A stretch of DNA of 64,000 nucleotides from Tubulanus polymorphus (GCF_964204645.1 NC_134030.1:6198278-6262277); one strand, 5' to 3'. Shown: positions 48,506 through 61,033, numbered from the stretch's first letter. The notes: generated from the sequence alone by a model not told the origin. Numbers and translations: made by a program.

Positions 48506-49361
48506 CGGCGCGGCAGTCGCGGCTCTACCACCTAGACCCGGACCACTTTCGAACTGAGTAATGAGCTCGCTGAAAGTGGTCTTAAGACTGGTCTCGGTTG
48601 TAAAATTCGCTATAGAACTAAGTTGGTCTTGGACTGGTCTTGGGTCTAAGCTGTGCAACTATGCAACTAGCTCCCGTTGGCACCGGTATAAAAAGCCGTT
48701 TATGATGAACTATAATCGACGAAGACTTCTTTATTTTCAAAAAAACCAACGTTTTGTTTCGTTTTTATGTTTCTTTTTGTCTGAAATCTCTCAATGAAGC
48801 CAAAAGTAATCAGTTGTTGGTTCGTAATACTGAAATAGTAACGGTACAAGGACTTTGAATCAAAATTATTCCTCGGCAGATTTGAACGAAGGCGCGCGCC
48901 GGCGGCGGCGGCCAGATGTCGGGCCCGCGCGAGGTGCCTAAGCTAAGGAACCGCGCAATTACTAAGATTGTGCCCGGCTGGCCGGTAGGTGCTAGTTCAG
49001 GTTACAGAGTCTTAGAAAACCAACGTCTGAACGATGTAATATAAGATCGACGAAAGGACAGATGGCCATTACCCTGCGTCGATAACTATGGTCGAGATGT
49101 AGCAATAAAATTTAATCTTGAATTGAATTGAATTGTCCGCCGCAGATCCGAATCCGATACCGAGGATTAGTGGCGCAATCACTGGGGAATACCGGCTCGG
49201 GATTCCGATCCCTGCGAGGTCTGAAATTTCCCCGACTGACGTAAGAAAAAAACACATTTGTCACTGGAAAATAATTTCATAATCAAAATCGTGATTGCTA
49301 CCGCTGGAATATTTTAATTTTGAAATGAGGACAAGTGTAACAAGAGTCTGCTCTAACAAAG
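48506..49361. other. LMBR1 upstream region
   Basis: Contains a very GC-rich run at 48889-48931 (GGCGCGCGCC, GGCGGCGGCGGCC) in otherwise AT-rich DNA, a GAATTGAATTGAATTG tail at about 49119-49134 like the 3' end of a LINE or SINE, and a tRNA-like segment at 49160-49220. The last ~60 bases before the ATG would be the LMBR1 5' UTR. No clear TATA box. Confidence 0.45.
49160..49220 (+). mobile_element. Possible tRNA-like (SINE) segment
   Basis: An A-box-like TAGTGGCGCAATCACTGG is followed by a B-box-like GGGATTCCGATCCC about 30 bases on. It sits just after a GAATTG-repeat tail. It is too degenerate to be a working tRNA. Confidence 0.3.
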
Positions 49362-52300
49362 ATGGATGTAAATTTACGAGAACAAATATTTCATAACGCC
49401 GTCAGAGAATATATCGTAAGTTTACAATACAAAAAACTCGTCTACTTTTATAATTTAATCAATCTCAAATGAATTTTTATTGAATTCACTTTACTTGTAT
49501 TCGATCATTATATATTTTTTCAGATCTCTCTTTTGCTGTTTATTTTACTGTATGTCAGTTCATATGCAACGATTTGTGCATTTCGCAGGAGGGCGGATAG
49601 AGAAGATTGCTATTCGGGTAAGAATTAAGAAGTGTGGAGCTGTTGACTTGTTAATGTTGTATTAGATTAGGCAGTGGATATTTTGCCAATGCGCGGTAAT
49701 ATTCCTGTTAAAACTATTTTACTGATAGCTCGTTTCGATTGGCTAATTTTACGCTGCTCATGCGCATTGAGTTGTGCGACTAAGACAATTCAAGGAAATT
49801 GTGGAGAACAGAGTTAGAGTATATAATAGAGCAGATATTTGAACCCGGGCCTCTTTCCAGTAGACCGAGGCTTGTTAAATATCAACCAAGATTATTATTA
49901 GTATATCTTATTATATAGTCGGCAAAATAGTGCTGCAGCAGCAAAATATCCACTTTCTAAAATTAAGTCTTCCAATTAGAAGATTAATTGATACCCAAAT
50001 ATACTAGTCTAGACAGGTTTTAAAACATCTTGATATTGGTTTTCAGGTGATGATGAAGATGCAATGGTATACAGAATCGCGTAAGTTTTACAGGGCTGAT
50101 AGCAAGTCTCCGCGAAGTGCTTGTGCTTGCTTGTCTCAGTCTCACCGTGAACCAACTGCTGTGGAACTGCGGTTAATGGTTTTCAATTCATCAGTGTTTT
50201 CAATAAGAGCCAGGTCCCAGGTCCCAGACCCGTCTGTTGTTTGTAAAGGACCCGCCTGTTTTTCAAACCAGCTTTTGTTTCAGGGACTGTGACATAGGGG
50301 GGACCCTCTTGTTTTTCAAAGGGCCCTGGCTTGTTAATTTCTAATTGAAAACACTGTTCATATTCGAAAATATTGAAAATGTGTTTTTTCTCTTGCTGAT
50401 TTTAGTCTATGGATTTGTACGTTTACACTAGCCGTTTCAGCTGCTGCTGTTTTGCTGCTACCGATCTCAATTGTCAGCAATGAAGTTTTGATTTTATATC
50501 CGAATAGTTACTACGTACAATGGCTTAACTCATCCCTTATACACGGTACGTGGCAAATTCAAACCCTATTATATTATAAATATCTACAGTACAATAAGCC
50601 TTGCAGCGATGTGCTTTTTGGCATGACTATGCCATACTGCTGGTTGGCAAACATAATTATAGCCTAATGAGGGACTCTTGAAGATTGTAAATCCCAGTGA
50701 TTCTCTTTTGTTGTATCTGGCAAGTCTCCAGAAATGGTTAGCTAACAAACTTTGATGTCACGGGCAGCGCCTCTTCTGTAGGCACATCCTACTGGATCCA
50801 AATGGATCCAGTTCCACTGCAATGATTAATTAACCGTTTTGATTTATTTCTATGATTCAGGTTTATGGAATCACGTTTTCCTTTGCTCGAATCTGTCTCT
50901 GTTTATTTTGATGCCTTTCGCTTATTTCTTCACGGAATCGGAAGGACTTGCGGGTTCGAGAAAGGTACTGTTTGTTAACTGTATATTTATGTATATATCT
51001 AAATTTGTGTCGCTACCATCAAAAGCCAGCGTCATTAGTTAGTCAGTAACTTGATTGTAGTATAGTTTGACAATTGCAAATACGTATGTGGAAGCTTATC
51101 TGACATCAAGTTTGCTACCTTATTCACTTAAAAAACTACACAGAAGTAAATGGGTCATCAATTGGATTGGTCATTTGGATGATTCATCCTTATCAGCCAG
51201 ACTGCTTTGATGATTACTTAGTACAGTAACATGATTTTGTTTTTCCCACCACGTTGATTTGGTCTCAATATTTCACTTGAAATTCTACATCCACTGTACA
51301 GTCAATAGTTTACCGTGTCAAGTTTGCTTTTCGCAATTGAGACGCGATGTTTGCCAAGAAAATTATGTAATCAAATATTCAAGCACGTTAACCGCTCTAT
51401 TTGTATAAGTACTTCGGTTCCGAGTACCCGGTAATCTTGAATTCAAAGTTCAAACTTCGCTGTGTTGACCTTGGAATCTATCCTGTTTTTACGTTTCACT
51501 GAAATGAAGATGTTCAAAACAGCATATTCAACGAATTATGAAAAAAAAATAGCTATTCATTTCTGACTGATTTATGATTTTTTATACTTATATTTGACAT
51601 TGTAGGGGATAATGGCTCGCGTGTATGAAACATCGATAGTACTATTACTACTAGCAGTGTTAGTATTCGGTTTAGCCTGGGTCGCATCCGCTCTTATCGA
51701 TAAAGACAAATCCAGTCGACAAACATTATTCGGTAAGACAGACCACTAAGGTGTATTTCTCAGCCATCGTTGGTTTTTACAGCGATTTTGATAATTTTTA
51801 TATGTAATTTAGGTGTTTTAATGAGTTGCAGTTTAATCGGTAGGTAACGCCCCCTATTTATTCAATGATAACTTCTGCTGTATATTTATGCTTTCGGTTT
51901 GATTCATTCATTTGTTCATTCGTTCGTTAGTGTTTGTTAATTGCTCTAGAAGCTATGACTCAAATATTTCAAGTCTCAGTAAGGGTTGTAGTATTATTGG
52001 TTCCCGCGGCATGATGAAAATAACTAGTTATTAGCAACCAGTCATTAGGTTACATGATGAAAAACTAGTGTTCTTTATCTAACATTACATCAGGCATTTT
52101 TATAGCCGTACTATTCTAAGCATCTCTGGTGAGACTTGCTTAAAGGCTTATTGATTTCACATGCTAGACTAGGGGACCCGTGTAAAACATTTGTGACTAA
52201 AATACATCATGAGTATTCATAACCAGTAGTGTGAATGCATGAGACATCAGACCTCCTCATATTTCCCATGTTCTGTGCTTTTCTCGCATTCTTGTTTGTA

Positions 52301-55300
52301 AGAAAGAGCCACATTAATCAATCTAATAGTCTTGCCGTATTCATCATTTTAAATTTCCACATTTTTCTTAATGCAATAAGGCGTATTCCCTTGAACATGA
52401 GAACAAATGTTTTTGTTGTGTTGATATTCTTATTCTTCTTCAAGTTAGATTTCTTCACGGTGTTCATTGTGTACTTAATATTACCCGATACTTCATGATA
52501 TGAATTTGACCTGACTCATAAAAAAAATAAAAAAGAACAACAAATCTGACGTTCTGATAAACTTCAAGGGCTCCCAATGAAAGTACTCAATGTGAATGAA
52601 CTTTCAGAATTTCATACCAATTGATCGGCACAAAGAGATTTAGTCCTTGGAATATTTGATTAGTCATGTAACGTACCGACTTGTCTAGTGAAGGGTTGAT
52701 TTAAAGGGTTAGACTGTGCATTCGTATTTGATTTACTGATAGTTAATGAGGGCTAAATCAAACCTTAGTTCAGCACACAAAAAAATTTCAATTTTTCAAC
52801 ATGAGATATTGCTGCGGAACTGAACCAGGGCCCATTTGTAATGATTGTTAACGCCTGGGAACATTTAAAAAAGTTAATATTTATTTCCACACTTATAATC
52901 CTATAATAAAAGTCCCAGGGGTTAGCTGTCTATAAAACCAGGATTCTTCGTTGCGTGTATTTATGACGAATTATCATTTGTACATATATAGTTTTAGCGA
53001 TATACTTTTCAATAGTCGGGAAATTGGTTTCCCGATCTGATCTATCCTGATAAAGTAACCGTGATCGAGATTTGGTGCTGGAAAAAATCAAACTTACTAT
53101 ATCATCCTTATATCGTATTTGAAAAATAATCAAAAGTACCAATACCATAATATCATTCTGATCTATTTTTCAGATGTATGGAATTTGTATTTGCCGTATT
53201 TATATTCTTGTATATCATTGTTGGGTGTACTGATGTTACTGGGTATGTATTATGATAGTATCTTCTATTTAAATATAATTTACCGTTATGTTATGCTATT
53301 ATACATAACAAAAATGGTCTACCGGTATATATTTTGTTCGCAGTAAAAATAAGCTCATTTCTATTTTGCCTTATGGAAATTAAATGGAATAGAGGTTTAT
53401 ACGATATCATCATATTGTGTGTTTTGTGTTGAGTAATACCAGACAGCACCAGTACCTGGGAATATTGAATACTTCCACTTCAGTTGTCATATATCAACTC
53501 TCGTGATCGTGAAAACTAATATCTTAGCAATCAGAATAGAACGCAAATTGATAGAGTAGCTAACAGTTTCCTTATTAACATGAACTGCTGTTTGTTATAT
53601 TCTTGATTGTTTGATTTTCAGTTTGTACACCGTTTGGTTTCGCAAAGATGTTCACCGTAGTGGGAGGTTTAGTCGTTAAACCTCGGGTATGTCATCTATA
53701 ACTCTCATGAAAAACATCAAAATTTAATGTTTATTAATGAGAAGTTGCTGAAGGAAGATCAGAAAGGTGGCCACTTATGTAGAAATCGGGGATAAGTCTG
53801 GGAATCTTCTTATCTTTTAAAAAGTCAGGGAATAGTTAGGGAATTTTATGAAAATGACTGTGTTAATTGATTAGATTCTTAGCAGATTAAATCAGGAGGA
53901 AAACAGCATGCATGTCAGGGAAAAAGCAAGTCAAAAATGGTCACCCTGTCAGAATTAAACCTTCCAGTTTTCATAAAAGAGATTTTTCAATGGCATCATC
54001 TAGTACACTTCCATTCTGTTCTACATAATTAGAGTTGGTATGCATATTCATTGTAGTATCTACGAGACATTGATGTTGAATTGGATACGGCAAAATTCGA
54101 GGAGGAAAATATACGCCGAAAAATAACGCATTTAAACGGTAAAACAATCGATGCTAAGTCACAAAAATCGCTTTTTTATATTCGATATGGATGATTATTT
54201 TAGTGTCTTATTTGACATAGCTCCGACCCTGGCAAATGGTCATAGCAGTAACAGTGAATTACGACAACGATTAAAAGAAGTTCAAAGCGACAGGAGAGAA
54301 TTAGGTATACTGGGCTAGTAAACAAGGCTTTGGATTGCTCGTGCAAAAAACACAATCTTACATTGGTACTGTTCAGTTGTTGCATAATTGCGTCTTTATT
54401 TTTTCAGAAAAACGTCATCAGGCTTCGTCATTACACCGTAACATCGGTTATCCGCTTGTGATGTTATTACTTCTAGGTCTCACGGTGAGTTTACAATTCC
54501 TTCTCATAAGCGTTTTCAATCCGTGCAAATACAGTACATGTTCGTTTGATTATAGGTCGTTTCGGGACTGATGGTCGCTCAAAATATAATCCAGTTACTA
54601 GTGGGGGAAGCCTTGCCTATGGGTTCGTCATCGAAGGTGAGTTCGACAAAACTAGACTCATATTAACACTGAGATGAGCAGTTTTTTGCTGGAGATTGGT
54701 ACCGCAGTCTGGAGAAGTTTATTCTCAAATTTCTGCATAAGTAAATGATATATTTTATCTTTTGACAGGAAACAGTATTAGGGATAACGTCGTTATCAAG
54801 TCTCGGACCGATCGGTGCAGCTCTAGAAATTATTCTTATTTTGTATCCTTTATTCAGAAACAAGGGGCTTGGGGGCCGAAGTGGGTGGAAATCAGAGGAA
54901 GGTCAGGGAATTTTGTAAAAAAAAAGCTAACGGGGAGAAATTTGTTGAGATTGGTAGATTGTGTGTATAATCAAACATTTTCCATCTATGTCTTACATAT
55001 GTGACCGTGTTATTTGATTGAATTCTTAGCAGATTGAGTTGGCCAAAACAACTTCCATGTCATGGAATAAGCAAGTCAAATAAAAAAGAGGTCACCTTGT
55101 ACATGTATGGTTTCGAGACTCTGTCACATCATTCCTCATGTTTCCGGATAAAACATATTCCTTTCCTTGACAGTATTTTGAATAGATATTTAATGCTAGC
55201 GTCAGTTGTCGGATTGTTTAGTTTTAGTAAATATTTTCGACCGACGTTAAACGATACGCCAATGACGATGATTATTGGAGATTGTATTGTGATATTGATC

Positions 55301-55860
55301 CTCAGTTCTGCTCTTCCAGTATTATCCAGAACTTTAGGTAAGTTCCAGAGTTTGGGAAAATGGGTGCTTATTTTACAGACAACAGGGTGGGAGTAACTAG
55401 TAGGGCAACTTGCAGCCCCCTGCTAAATTTAAGAAAATACAGATTCAGATGCATTTAGGTGTATTGTGAGAGTATTCTCACAAATTCAGTTTGTTTTGTG
55501 AAGAGATTTTTGGTCACCCTTTGTATCTGCAGCTGGTCATCTGAAAAAACCCATTTCCTTTGAAGAACTTTCAAACATTCCATTTCATAATCTAAATCAG
55601 TTGTATTTTTTGCAGGGATTACAAATTTTAATCTATTGGGTGATTTCGGCAGAATGGATTGGCTCGGCAATTTCTATTTGATACTGTCGTATAATCTTGT
55701 GTTCGCCGTGGCAACGGCGCTTTGTTTAGTGAACAAATTCACGGCGACGATTCGTAATGAACTATTCCAACGAATACGTAGTATTTTCAAACGGGACCAT
55801 CGATCAGCGGTATCGGCTCACTCGACGTCGTTGAACGGAGGTGTTTGTTCTGATGACTGA
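49362..55860 (+). CDS. LMBR1: LMBR1/LIMR-family multi-pass membrane protein
   Basis: Fifteen exons join in phase: 49362-49415, 49524-49617, 50047-50080, 50406-50545, 50861-50964, 51606-51732, 53174-53242, 53622-53686, 54057-54138, 54221-54304, 54408-54484, 54556-54636, 54769-54842, 55186-55337, 55616-55860 (TGA), 493 residues against 490 in human LMBR1, so complete. The family (LMBR1, LMBR1L/LIMR, LMBD1) are roughly nine-pass membrane proteins; LMBR1L was described as a lipocalin-1 receptor, while LMBR1's own role is unclear. Highly conserved blocks: TFTLAVSAAAVLLLPISIVSNE, YYVQWLNSSLIHGLWN, LMPFAYFFTESEG, NLYLPYLYSCISLLG, CTPFGFAKMFTVVGG, a cytoplasmic coiled coil around residues 230-285, LSSALPVLSRTLG and LLGDFGRMDWLGNFYL. 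Introns 8 and 13 each carry a MITE. A single gene probably corresponds to both vertebrate LMBR1 and LMBR1L. Confidence 0.93.
53765..53947 (+). mobile_element. hAT-like MITE copy 4
   Basis: Ends AGGTGGCCAC and GGTCACCCT are inverted. Flanks 53757-53764 and 53948-53955 share TCAGAA, a possible decayed target duplication. Internal phrases TCAGGGAATAGT and AGCAAGTCAAAAATGG match the family. Lies in LMBR1 intron 8. Confidence 0.6.
54864..55099 (+). mobile_element. hAT-like MITE copy 5
   Basis: Occupies most of LMBR1 intron 13. It has GTCAGGGAATTTTGTAAA, CATCTATGTCTTACAT, TTCTTAGCAGATTGAGT and the terminal AGGTCACCTTG. The left end is degenerate. Confidence 0.55.
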
Positions 55861-57427
55861 GTTTATAACGACTTACGCCAAACAAGTTCAAATAACATAT
55901 CAGTAATTGTTTTTTAAACGGCTGTGCCAGATGTTTGTCGAGGCTACACTCGCTGAAAGAAATCATGTTTCCGCTATTGGACTATTCTTACAGAGATTCA
56001 GAATGGATGTCCTGGGTTTGTACTGTGGCAAATTCTCATTGCCATCAGCTTCAGATCCTTTTGAGAGGACGGTATTGGACTTAGCCTACTTGTATTTTTT
56101 GTGCTGGATTTGATAAAAAAAACGGTTTAACCCACCATTATTTTGTTTCCTTTCACTCTCTAAAATGTTCCATAATGTTCGTAAAATCTTAATTGGATTT
56201 ATTTCAGTATGTGTAGCGTACAGTTATTTATGGATTGAGTTTATGTTCAAACTGACATTAATTTAGATACAAAATTTTAATTTGATAAGATCCCAACTGC
56301 AATTTTGAGTTGTAAATTGTTAATATTTTAATTCAGTGTTGAGGGATTTGCCTGTAACAAAATGCCTTTGCATCAAATCAGAGTTTTCCAATATTGGTGC
56401 TGAGTTGAGAATTGATAGCAACTCTTGCTATATGACATGCGACCAGTTCTGGAATTCTCGATTTTTGACAATGTTCAATTTTGTCTGGGTTTTTCGCTGC
56501 TACTGTTGTCATTTAATTAGATACTTGGCATTGAATCTCTTTGTGTAAGTTTTACAAAAAGAACAGATTGAATAATATAGAAAAGGAGTTCTGTTTAGCT
56601 TTATGTGTAAGATAGTCATAAGGTGCTATATTTTATATCGTAACAGAAAAATCTGTCTGGCAGAATGAGAAAAAATTCCTCTTGAAATTAAACCACTTAG
56701 ACTATTATCTTTAAGTACTTATGTTCTTCCTCTAAGTGCTTATTATCTTAGTTAATTCAAATTGGCTGTATTAACTGTAAAGTTATTATGATGCATGTAT
56801 CATTATAGATAAATTGTATTATTTGTTATTAAAGGTAATTTATGATATTTTTAGTCATATTCTTGGTTCATTTAAGTTAAGCTGACATTAAAGTGTGACA
56901 GATAATAAGAGAAAAGGTCTGTGAGTCATAGCAGTGTGAGCATTTACTTTATAAAAGATAAAACAAATGTAATATGCTGTCAAAAAACTAATATCTATAT
57001 GTATTTATAATAAAATAAGATAAATCTTAATATGGTATCTTCATGTTTCTTGATGATATGGTTTGAAAAATCTGAGAGATCAAAATTTGGGCTCACCGCT
57101 TGCAGAGATTGGGCATACGAGATACAAAATCGTGTATGGTTGGTACCGTATAACGTTTGATGCAAATAATTGATGATAAGTAAATTCATAGAACTCACAA
57201 TCAATTTGTTAATCAGTTAATGCATCGTTCGATATGGATTCGAACCCAAAATACTCTATCGGCACAAACCCAACTAGACTGGTTATCGGTCTCTATCTTC
57301 TCGAATGGGACAGGCAACCAGTCTAAAACTCAAAATCCAAGATGGCAGCGCCCATGTATAAGTAATTTGTAACACTTTTTAGACGAAAGAATATCAATTT
57401 ATTGACGGATTTAACGTAGATACCATC
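55861..57427. other. LMBR1 3' UTR / ZNHIT2 upstream spacer
   Basis: AT-rich with no conserved frame. AATAAA at 57009-57014 is a candidate LMBR1 poly(A) signal. The stretch 57230-57325 is a SINE-like repeat, leaving about 100 bp for the ZNHIT2 promoter and 5' UTR. Confidence 0.5.
57230..57325 (-). mobile_element. SINE-like element related to 14436-14645
   Basis: A minus-strand B-box-like GGGTTCGAATCC (57247-57236) and the ACTGGTTATCGGTCT ... GACAGGCAACCAGTCT pair match the copy at 14436-14645 in the same order, with a shorter interior. Confidence 0.4.
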
Positions 57428-60400
57428 ATGGACGACATCGAGAGTATACAGGAACCAGCAGGAATTTGTAAAATGTATTTATATTCAGTGGTTTGTTAGA
57501 AAAGAAAGGCAGCAACTTCGATTATTTATATCCTTTATATATTAGTGCTCTCAATTCAATTCAATTAAGATTTTATTCAAACAATATATTACGTTTTACG
57601 GTACCGATGCATGTATGTCCGGTGTAGTTGACTGGCCACTCGGTGTATGTCGGTTGCAACTGAGGGAGACAGCTGTGTCAAGTTGTGAAAAGAGATTATG
57701 CGATAGGACGATAGGTGCAACGCCATCATCCTGGACCTGGTCGTTACTAAAGACTCGCATTGCAGTAATCACTGGCACTGGCAGTCTCAAGGCCACCCTA
57801 CGTCCAACTTAACCAATCATTTCAATCGTTTCAGATGTTTAAAGGATTTGGCAAAATATTCTTGTCCTCGCTGTAATGTCAGATATTGTTCGTCGGTTTG
57901 TTATAAGTCAACAAGTCATGCAGATTGTTCAGAAAGTTTCTACAGAGATTGTTTCATGCAAGGATTGAAGGAATATAATACAGGGTAATACAGTGTGTAA
58001 TTCGATTTCTGAAAGTAGAATCTGACTCACAACTGGGTCGTATTTAGCGTTGTGCTTCATGATGTATTATTTCTGTATTTATAGAGATGACGATCGACGG
58101 AAGATGCAGGAAATGTTGGCCAGATTTGAAAATGAAAATCCGCCTGATGATTTTCTAGATGAATCCGATTCTGATGAAGACACTTTAGAAGATCGATTAC
58201 TAGGATTAGATTTAGGTAAATGTTGTTGCTTCTTCGACTAAAACCTCTCAACATTACTTAAAAGGTTCAACACCGGTATATTTATTACTGAGAATGAATT
58301 TTTGTTTTATTTTGATGCCAGATCGGGACACTGATCAAATCTGGGAAAAACTCACGCATAAAGAACGGAAAGAGTTTGAAGATATGATTCAAGATGGCCG
58401 TCTTGGTAACTTGCTAGAACTGTGGGAACCTTACTGGACTTACAAGGTAAAATCTTCACCTAAAGCCACTTGAAATGGTATAGATTTGATTTTTCTTACC
58501 AGTCACGAGTAATCGTTTATAAACTTTTAATGTTTTTTCAAGCCTTTTATAATTTTTTTCTAGGAATCATTGTTAGTGACCGAGGTTGATCAGCAAAAAG
58601 TCTACGCCAAAAACTCTCCTTCACTGAACAAGAAAATATCGCAGTTTTCGCAATTAATTGTAAGTATATACGTATACATAATCCTGAATTTGAGACAAAA
58701 TAATTTCAATTCAATTACATTGGTTGCCAGTCAGTGCCCGTATCAAGTTCAAAATATTACTTAATGTATTCAAGTGTGTAAATGGCTTGGCACCACAGTA
58801 TTTGCAGGACATTTTGACCGGAACCAGTCCGAATTACCAGATCAGTTTATTCTGACAATCTTATGGTTCTGCGCACAAAAACTTGCCTTGGTGACAGGGC
58901 CTTTTCAGTGTGCGGCCCTAAACTGTGGAACAGTCTTCCATCGGAACTAAAGTCTGCCAAATCCGTTGACAGTTTCAAAACCATGTTAAAGTCCTGGCTG
59001 TTTAAAGAGCACTTCACCACTGAGGAGATAGCACTTTGAACACGTATTGTGGAACGGCGCTATAGTTGAAAGACACTATGTATGTATGTATGTGTGTATA
59101 ACGAAACAGATCGATATATTTTCAGAAGGGAAATGGTTCTCAGTGTATTAGATATAATGTAGTGAATGTACTGTATGGATATGCATACGTCAGTCGATTA
59201 TTTAATGGCGATTATTTAGATATGGCATCACAGGCAGCCCAGGTAGATACATACATGAAGTAGACTCCCTTTTTAAGGTAGGGACACACGAGCGTATTTT
59301 TTCGCCCGATCGCGACGATTAAATTCGCCAGCTTATATGCCCGATATACGAGCGGGCACACGCAGCGATCAAACCGAAATTCGATCAGCGACTGGCACTT
59401 AGTGGGAGAGAGTTAACAAATCACGTGATATCAACATTGCATTCTATTGGTTGATAAAAATGGATCGCTCGGCGGAATTCGTCGAGTGCGGGCAGACGAG
59501 CTAATTTGCGGGCGATCTGATCGCCGGCGTAATAAAAAAAAACCGCGCGAAAATATCAAACATGTTTGATACGGGTGATTCGCCGCGCGACCGAGTCGGA
59601 CGAAAATGTCGTCGCCGTCAGTGACCACACGAGCAATTTTTTCGGGTTATTTATAAATTCGCGGCGATCGGGCGAAAAAATACGCTCGTGTGCTCTTACC
59701 TTTAGATAAGTGAACCACTTGTATTTTACCTCTTGTATAATTTTATGTCTCAATGAGTAAAATATTTCTGAACATTGTTTTTGTTTTGAAGGCTGTTGTG
59801 GATTTATCCGAATCGTTACAAACGAAGAATTTTAACAGCGTTTCTGAATCGGTTCAATCTTGTATCGATCAACTGAATAAGGTATCTATTGAAGTGACAT
59901 CGAATTCGGTTTTAAAATTAAACCCACGGACATAGAAAGACTGTAAGAGGATTTTGACGTTGCAACTCAAATGCGATGAGCCATTTTCAAAAACAAATGC
60001 TATAGCATTTGAGATGAAACATCAAAGTCCTCTTATAGTTTTACTTTGATTGTAGGCTCTATTCTTCAGTGTCTACGGTAACATTCCTACTCGAGTTGCA
60101 CTCAGCCACTTGTTCGGATAAGTTGTTTATTCTCTGTATTTTTCAGCGAGTCGATGAGTTTGGAAATTCTTCCGAGTTTTCAGTTGCTGTTATCGTTGAT
60201 GTTGAAAACATCATCGCCGGACCAAGTACTACTGATGCCACCTATTATACATTAGTTGCACTATCCGATCTTCACAGGATTATAAGAACTGCACGAAAAG
60301 AAATTGATTCAGGTATAAATCAAATCTTTATTGTTATTTCGTTTATTTGCTCATTCATATGTAGAACCTTTGAATTTATTGATTCATGCAATAATTTGTA

Positions 60401-60895
60401 TGTGTTTAGGTTTGAATTCTTGTGATAAGAAGAAAATGAAACCTCACATAATAAACCAACTGAAAAACAACCGAAAGACATATTTCCAATGCGAGAAAAA
60501 AGTTGAATATTTATTGGGGTGGACATCGAAGTATGGTTCATCTCTGTTGAGTTTAATTCCTGAAATTCAAACCTTGTTTTGTAAGTATTTGTTATTACCG
60601 ATTATTAAACTATAATTGATCCTACTGATTGAACCATTTATCAGGTGTTAAAGATCGATGATGATTTGTATTTTGTACAGGTTTAAAGTCGACAGCGATG
60701 ACGTCACATCAACAGGCATTGGAACTAGTAGAAAAACATCTCCAACATTTAAAACCCGACGCTACAACTAAAACTCTAGTTCAGGAAATTCCCTCTGTGA
60801 AAACTAAAATCAAGAAATCAGTTACGTTTACTGAAAATACGGACATTAATGGTGCTAATGATCCACTAGAGACATCTATTGACGATTTGGATTAA
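57428..60895 (+). CDS. ZNHIT2: Zinc finger HIT domain-containing protein 2
   Basis: Ten exons in phase: 57428-57474, 57835-57984, 58085-58215, 58322-58446, 58564-58659, 59126-59242, 59792-59881, 60147-60312, 60410-60580, 60681-60895 (TAA), 435 residues (human about 400). The N-terminal HIT zinc finger is complete only across the first splice: CKIC, then CPRC, YCSSVC and HADC, the C4-C2HC pattern of zf-HIT. It continues with ESFYRDCF as in ZNHIT2. Next come an acidic linker (DESDSDEDTLEDR), the IWEKLTHKERKEFEDMI block and LLELWEPYW, also typical of ZNHIT2. The C-terminal half is helical and less conserved. ZNHIT2 is known as an R2TP-linked assembly factor for U5 snRNP. A non-canonical-looking donor (AT/gtattt at 57475) was chosen for exon 1 because it alone restores frame and the first CxxC. 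Confidence 0.88.
57553..57800 (-). mobile_element. Retroelement tail in ZNHIT2 intron 1
   Basis: On the minus strand the segment ends with AATAAAATCTTAATTGAATTGAATTGA, a simple-repeat tail of the kind left by LINE or SINE retroposition. The body up to about 57800 is GC-richer than the intron but has no recognisable domain. Confidence 0.4.
58700..59060 (+). pseudogene. Non-LTR reverse transcriptase, C-terminal fragment
   Basis: In ZNHIT2 intron 5. The sense translation, allowing a frameshift near 58845, reads LHWLPVSARIKFK-type, VFKCVNGLAPQYLQD, then CLGDRAFSVCGPKLWNSLP, SELKSAKSVDSFKTMLKSW and LFKEHF. This is the well-known region C-terminal to the RT domain in CR1/Rex1-like elements. The rest of the element is absent, consistent with a 5'-truncated insertion. 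The first residue (L) is inferred: the DNA shows an A/T change there. Confidence 0.75.
59276..59701. mobile_element. Harbinger-like MITE (426 bp) in ZNHIT2 intron 6
   Basis: Terminal inverted repeats of about 42 bp: the left end begins AGGTAGGGACACACGAGCG, the right end (reversed) AGGTAAGAGCACACGAGCG, followed by a perfectly matched TATTTTTTCGCCCGATCGC. A 3-bp TTA flanks both sides (59273-59275 and 59702-59704), the TWA-type duplication of PIF/Harbinger elements. The interior is rich in CGATCG and CpG, unlike its host intron. No open frame, so non-autonomous. Confidence 0.75.
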
Positions 60896-60971
60896 CTCGT
60901 AGTTCAGTCTCGGCGTTTAAAGCTTCATGTTACAAGAACGTGTATCATAAAAATCTATTTTGTTATGAAAT

Positions 60972-60977
60972 AATAAA
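60972..60977 (+). promoter_or_regulatory. Poly(A) signal of ZNHIT2
   Basis: AATAAA 77 bp after the TAA stop. Confidence 0.6.
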
Positions 60978-61033
60978 CTTTTGTGAAATATATTGTTCGT
61001 TTGTTCTTGTTGCGGTAACGGTTTGGATAATAT

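Noticed and set aside
50965-51605. Equivalent of the vertebrate ZRS limb enhancer in LMBR1 intron 5
   Set aside because: The intron is short and nothing in it is recognisable as such. SHH and RNF32 are not neighbours in the window, and the enhancer is a vertebrate feature.
52235-52498. Hydrophobic 87-codon frame in LMBR1 intron 6
   Set aside because: AT-rich intronic sequence gives Phe/Leu-rich translations by chance. The flanking LMBR1 exons splice in phase without it.
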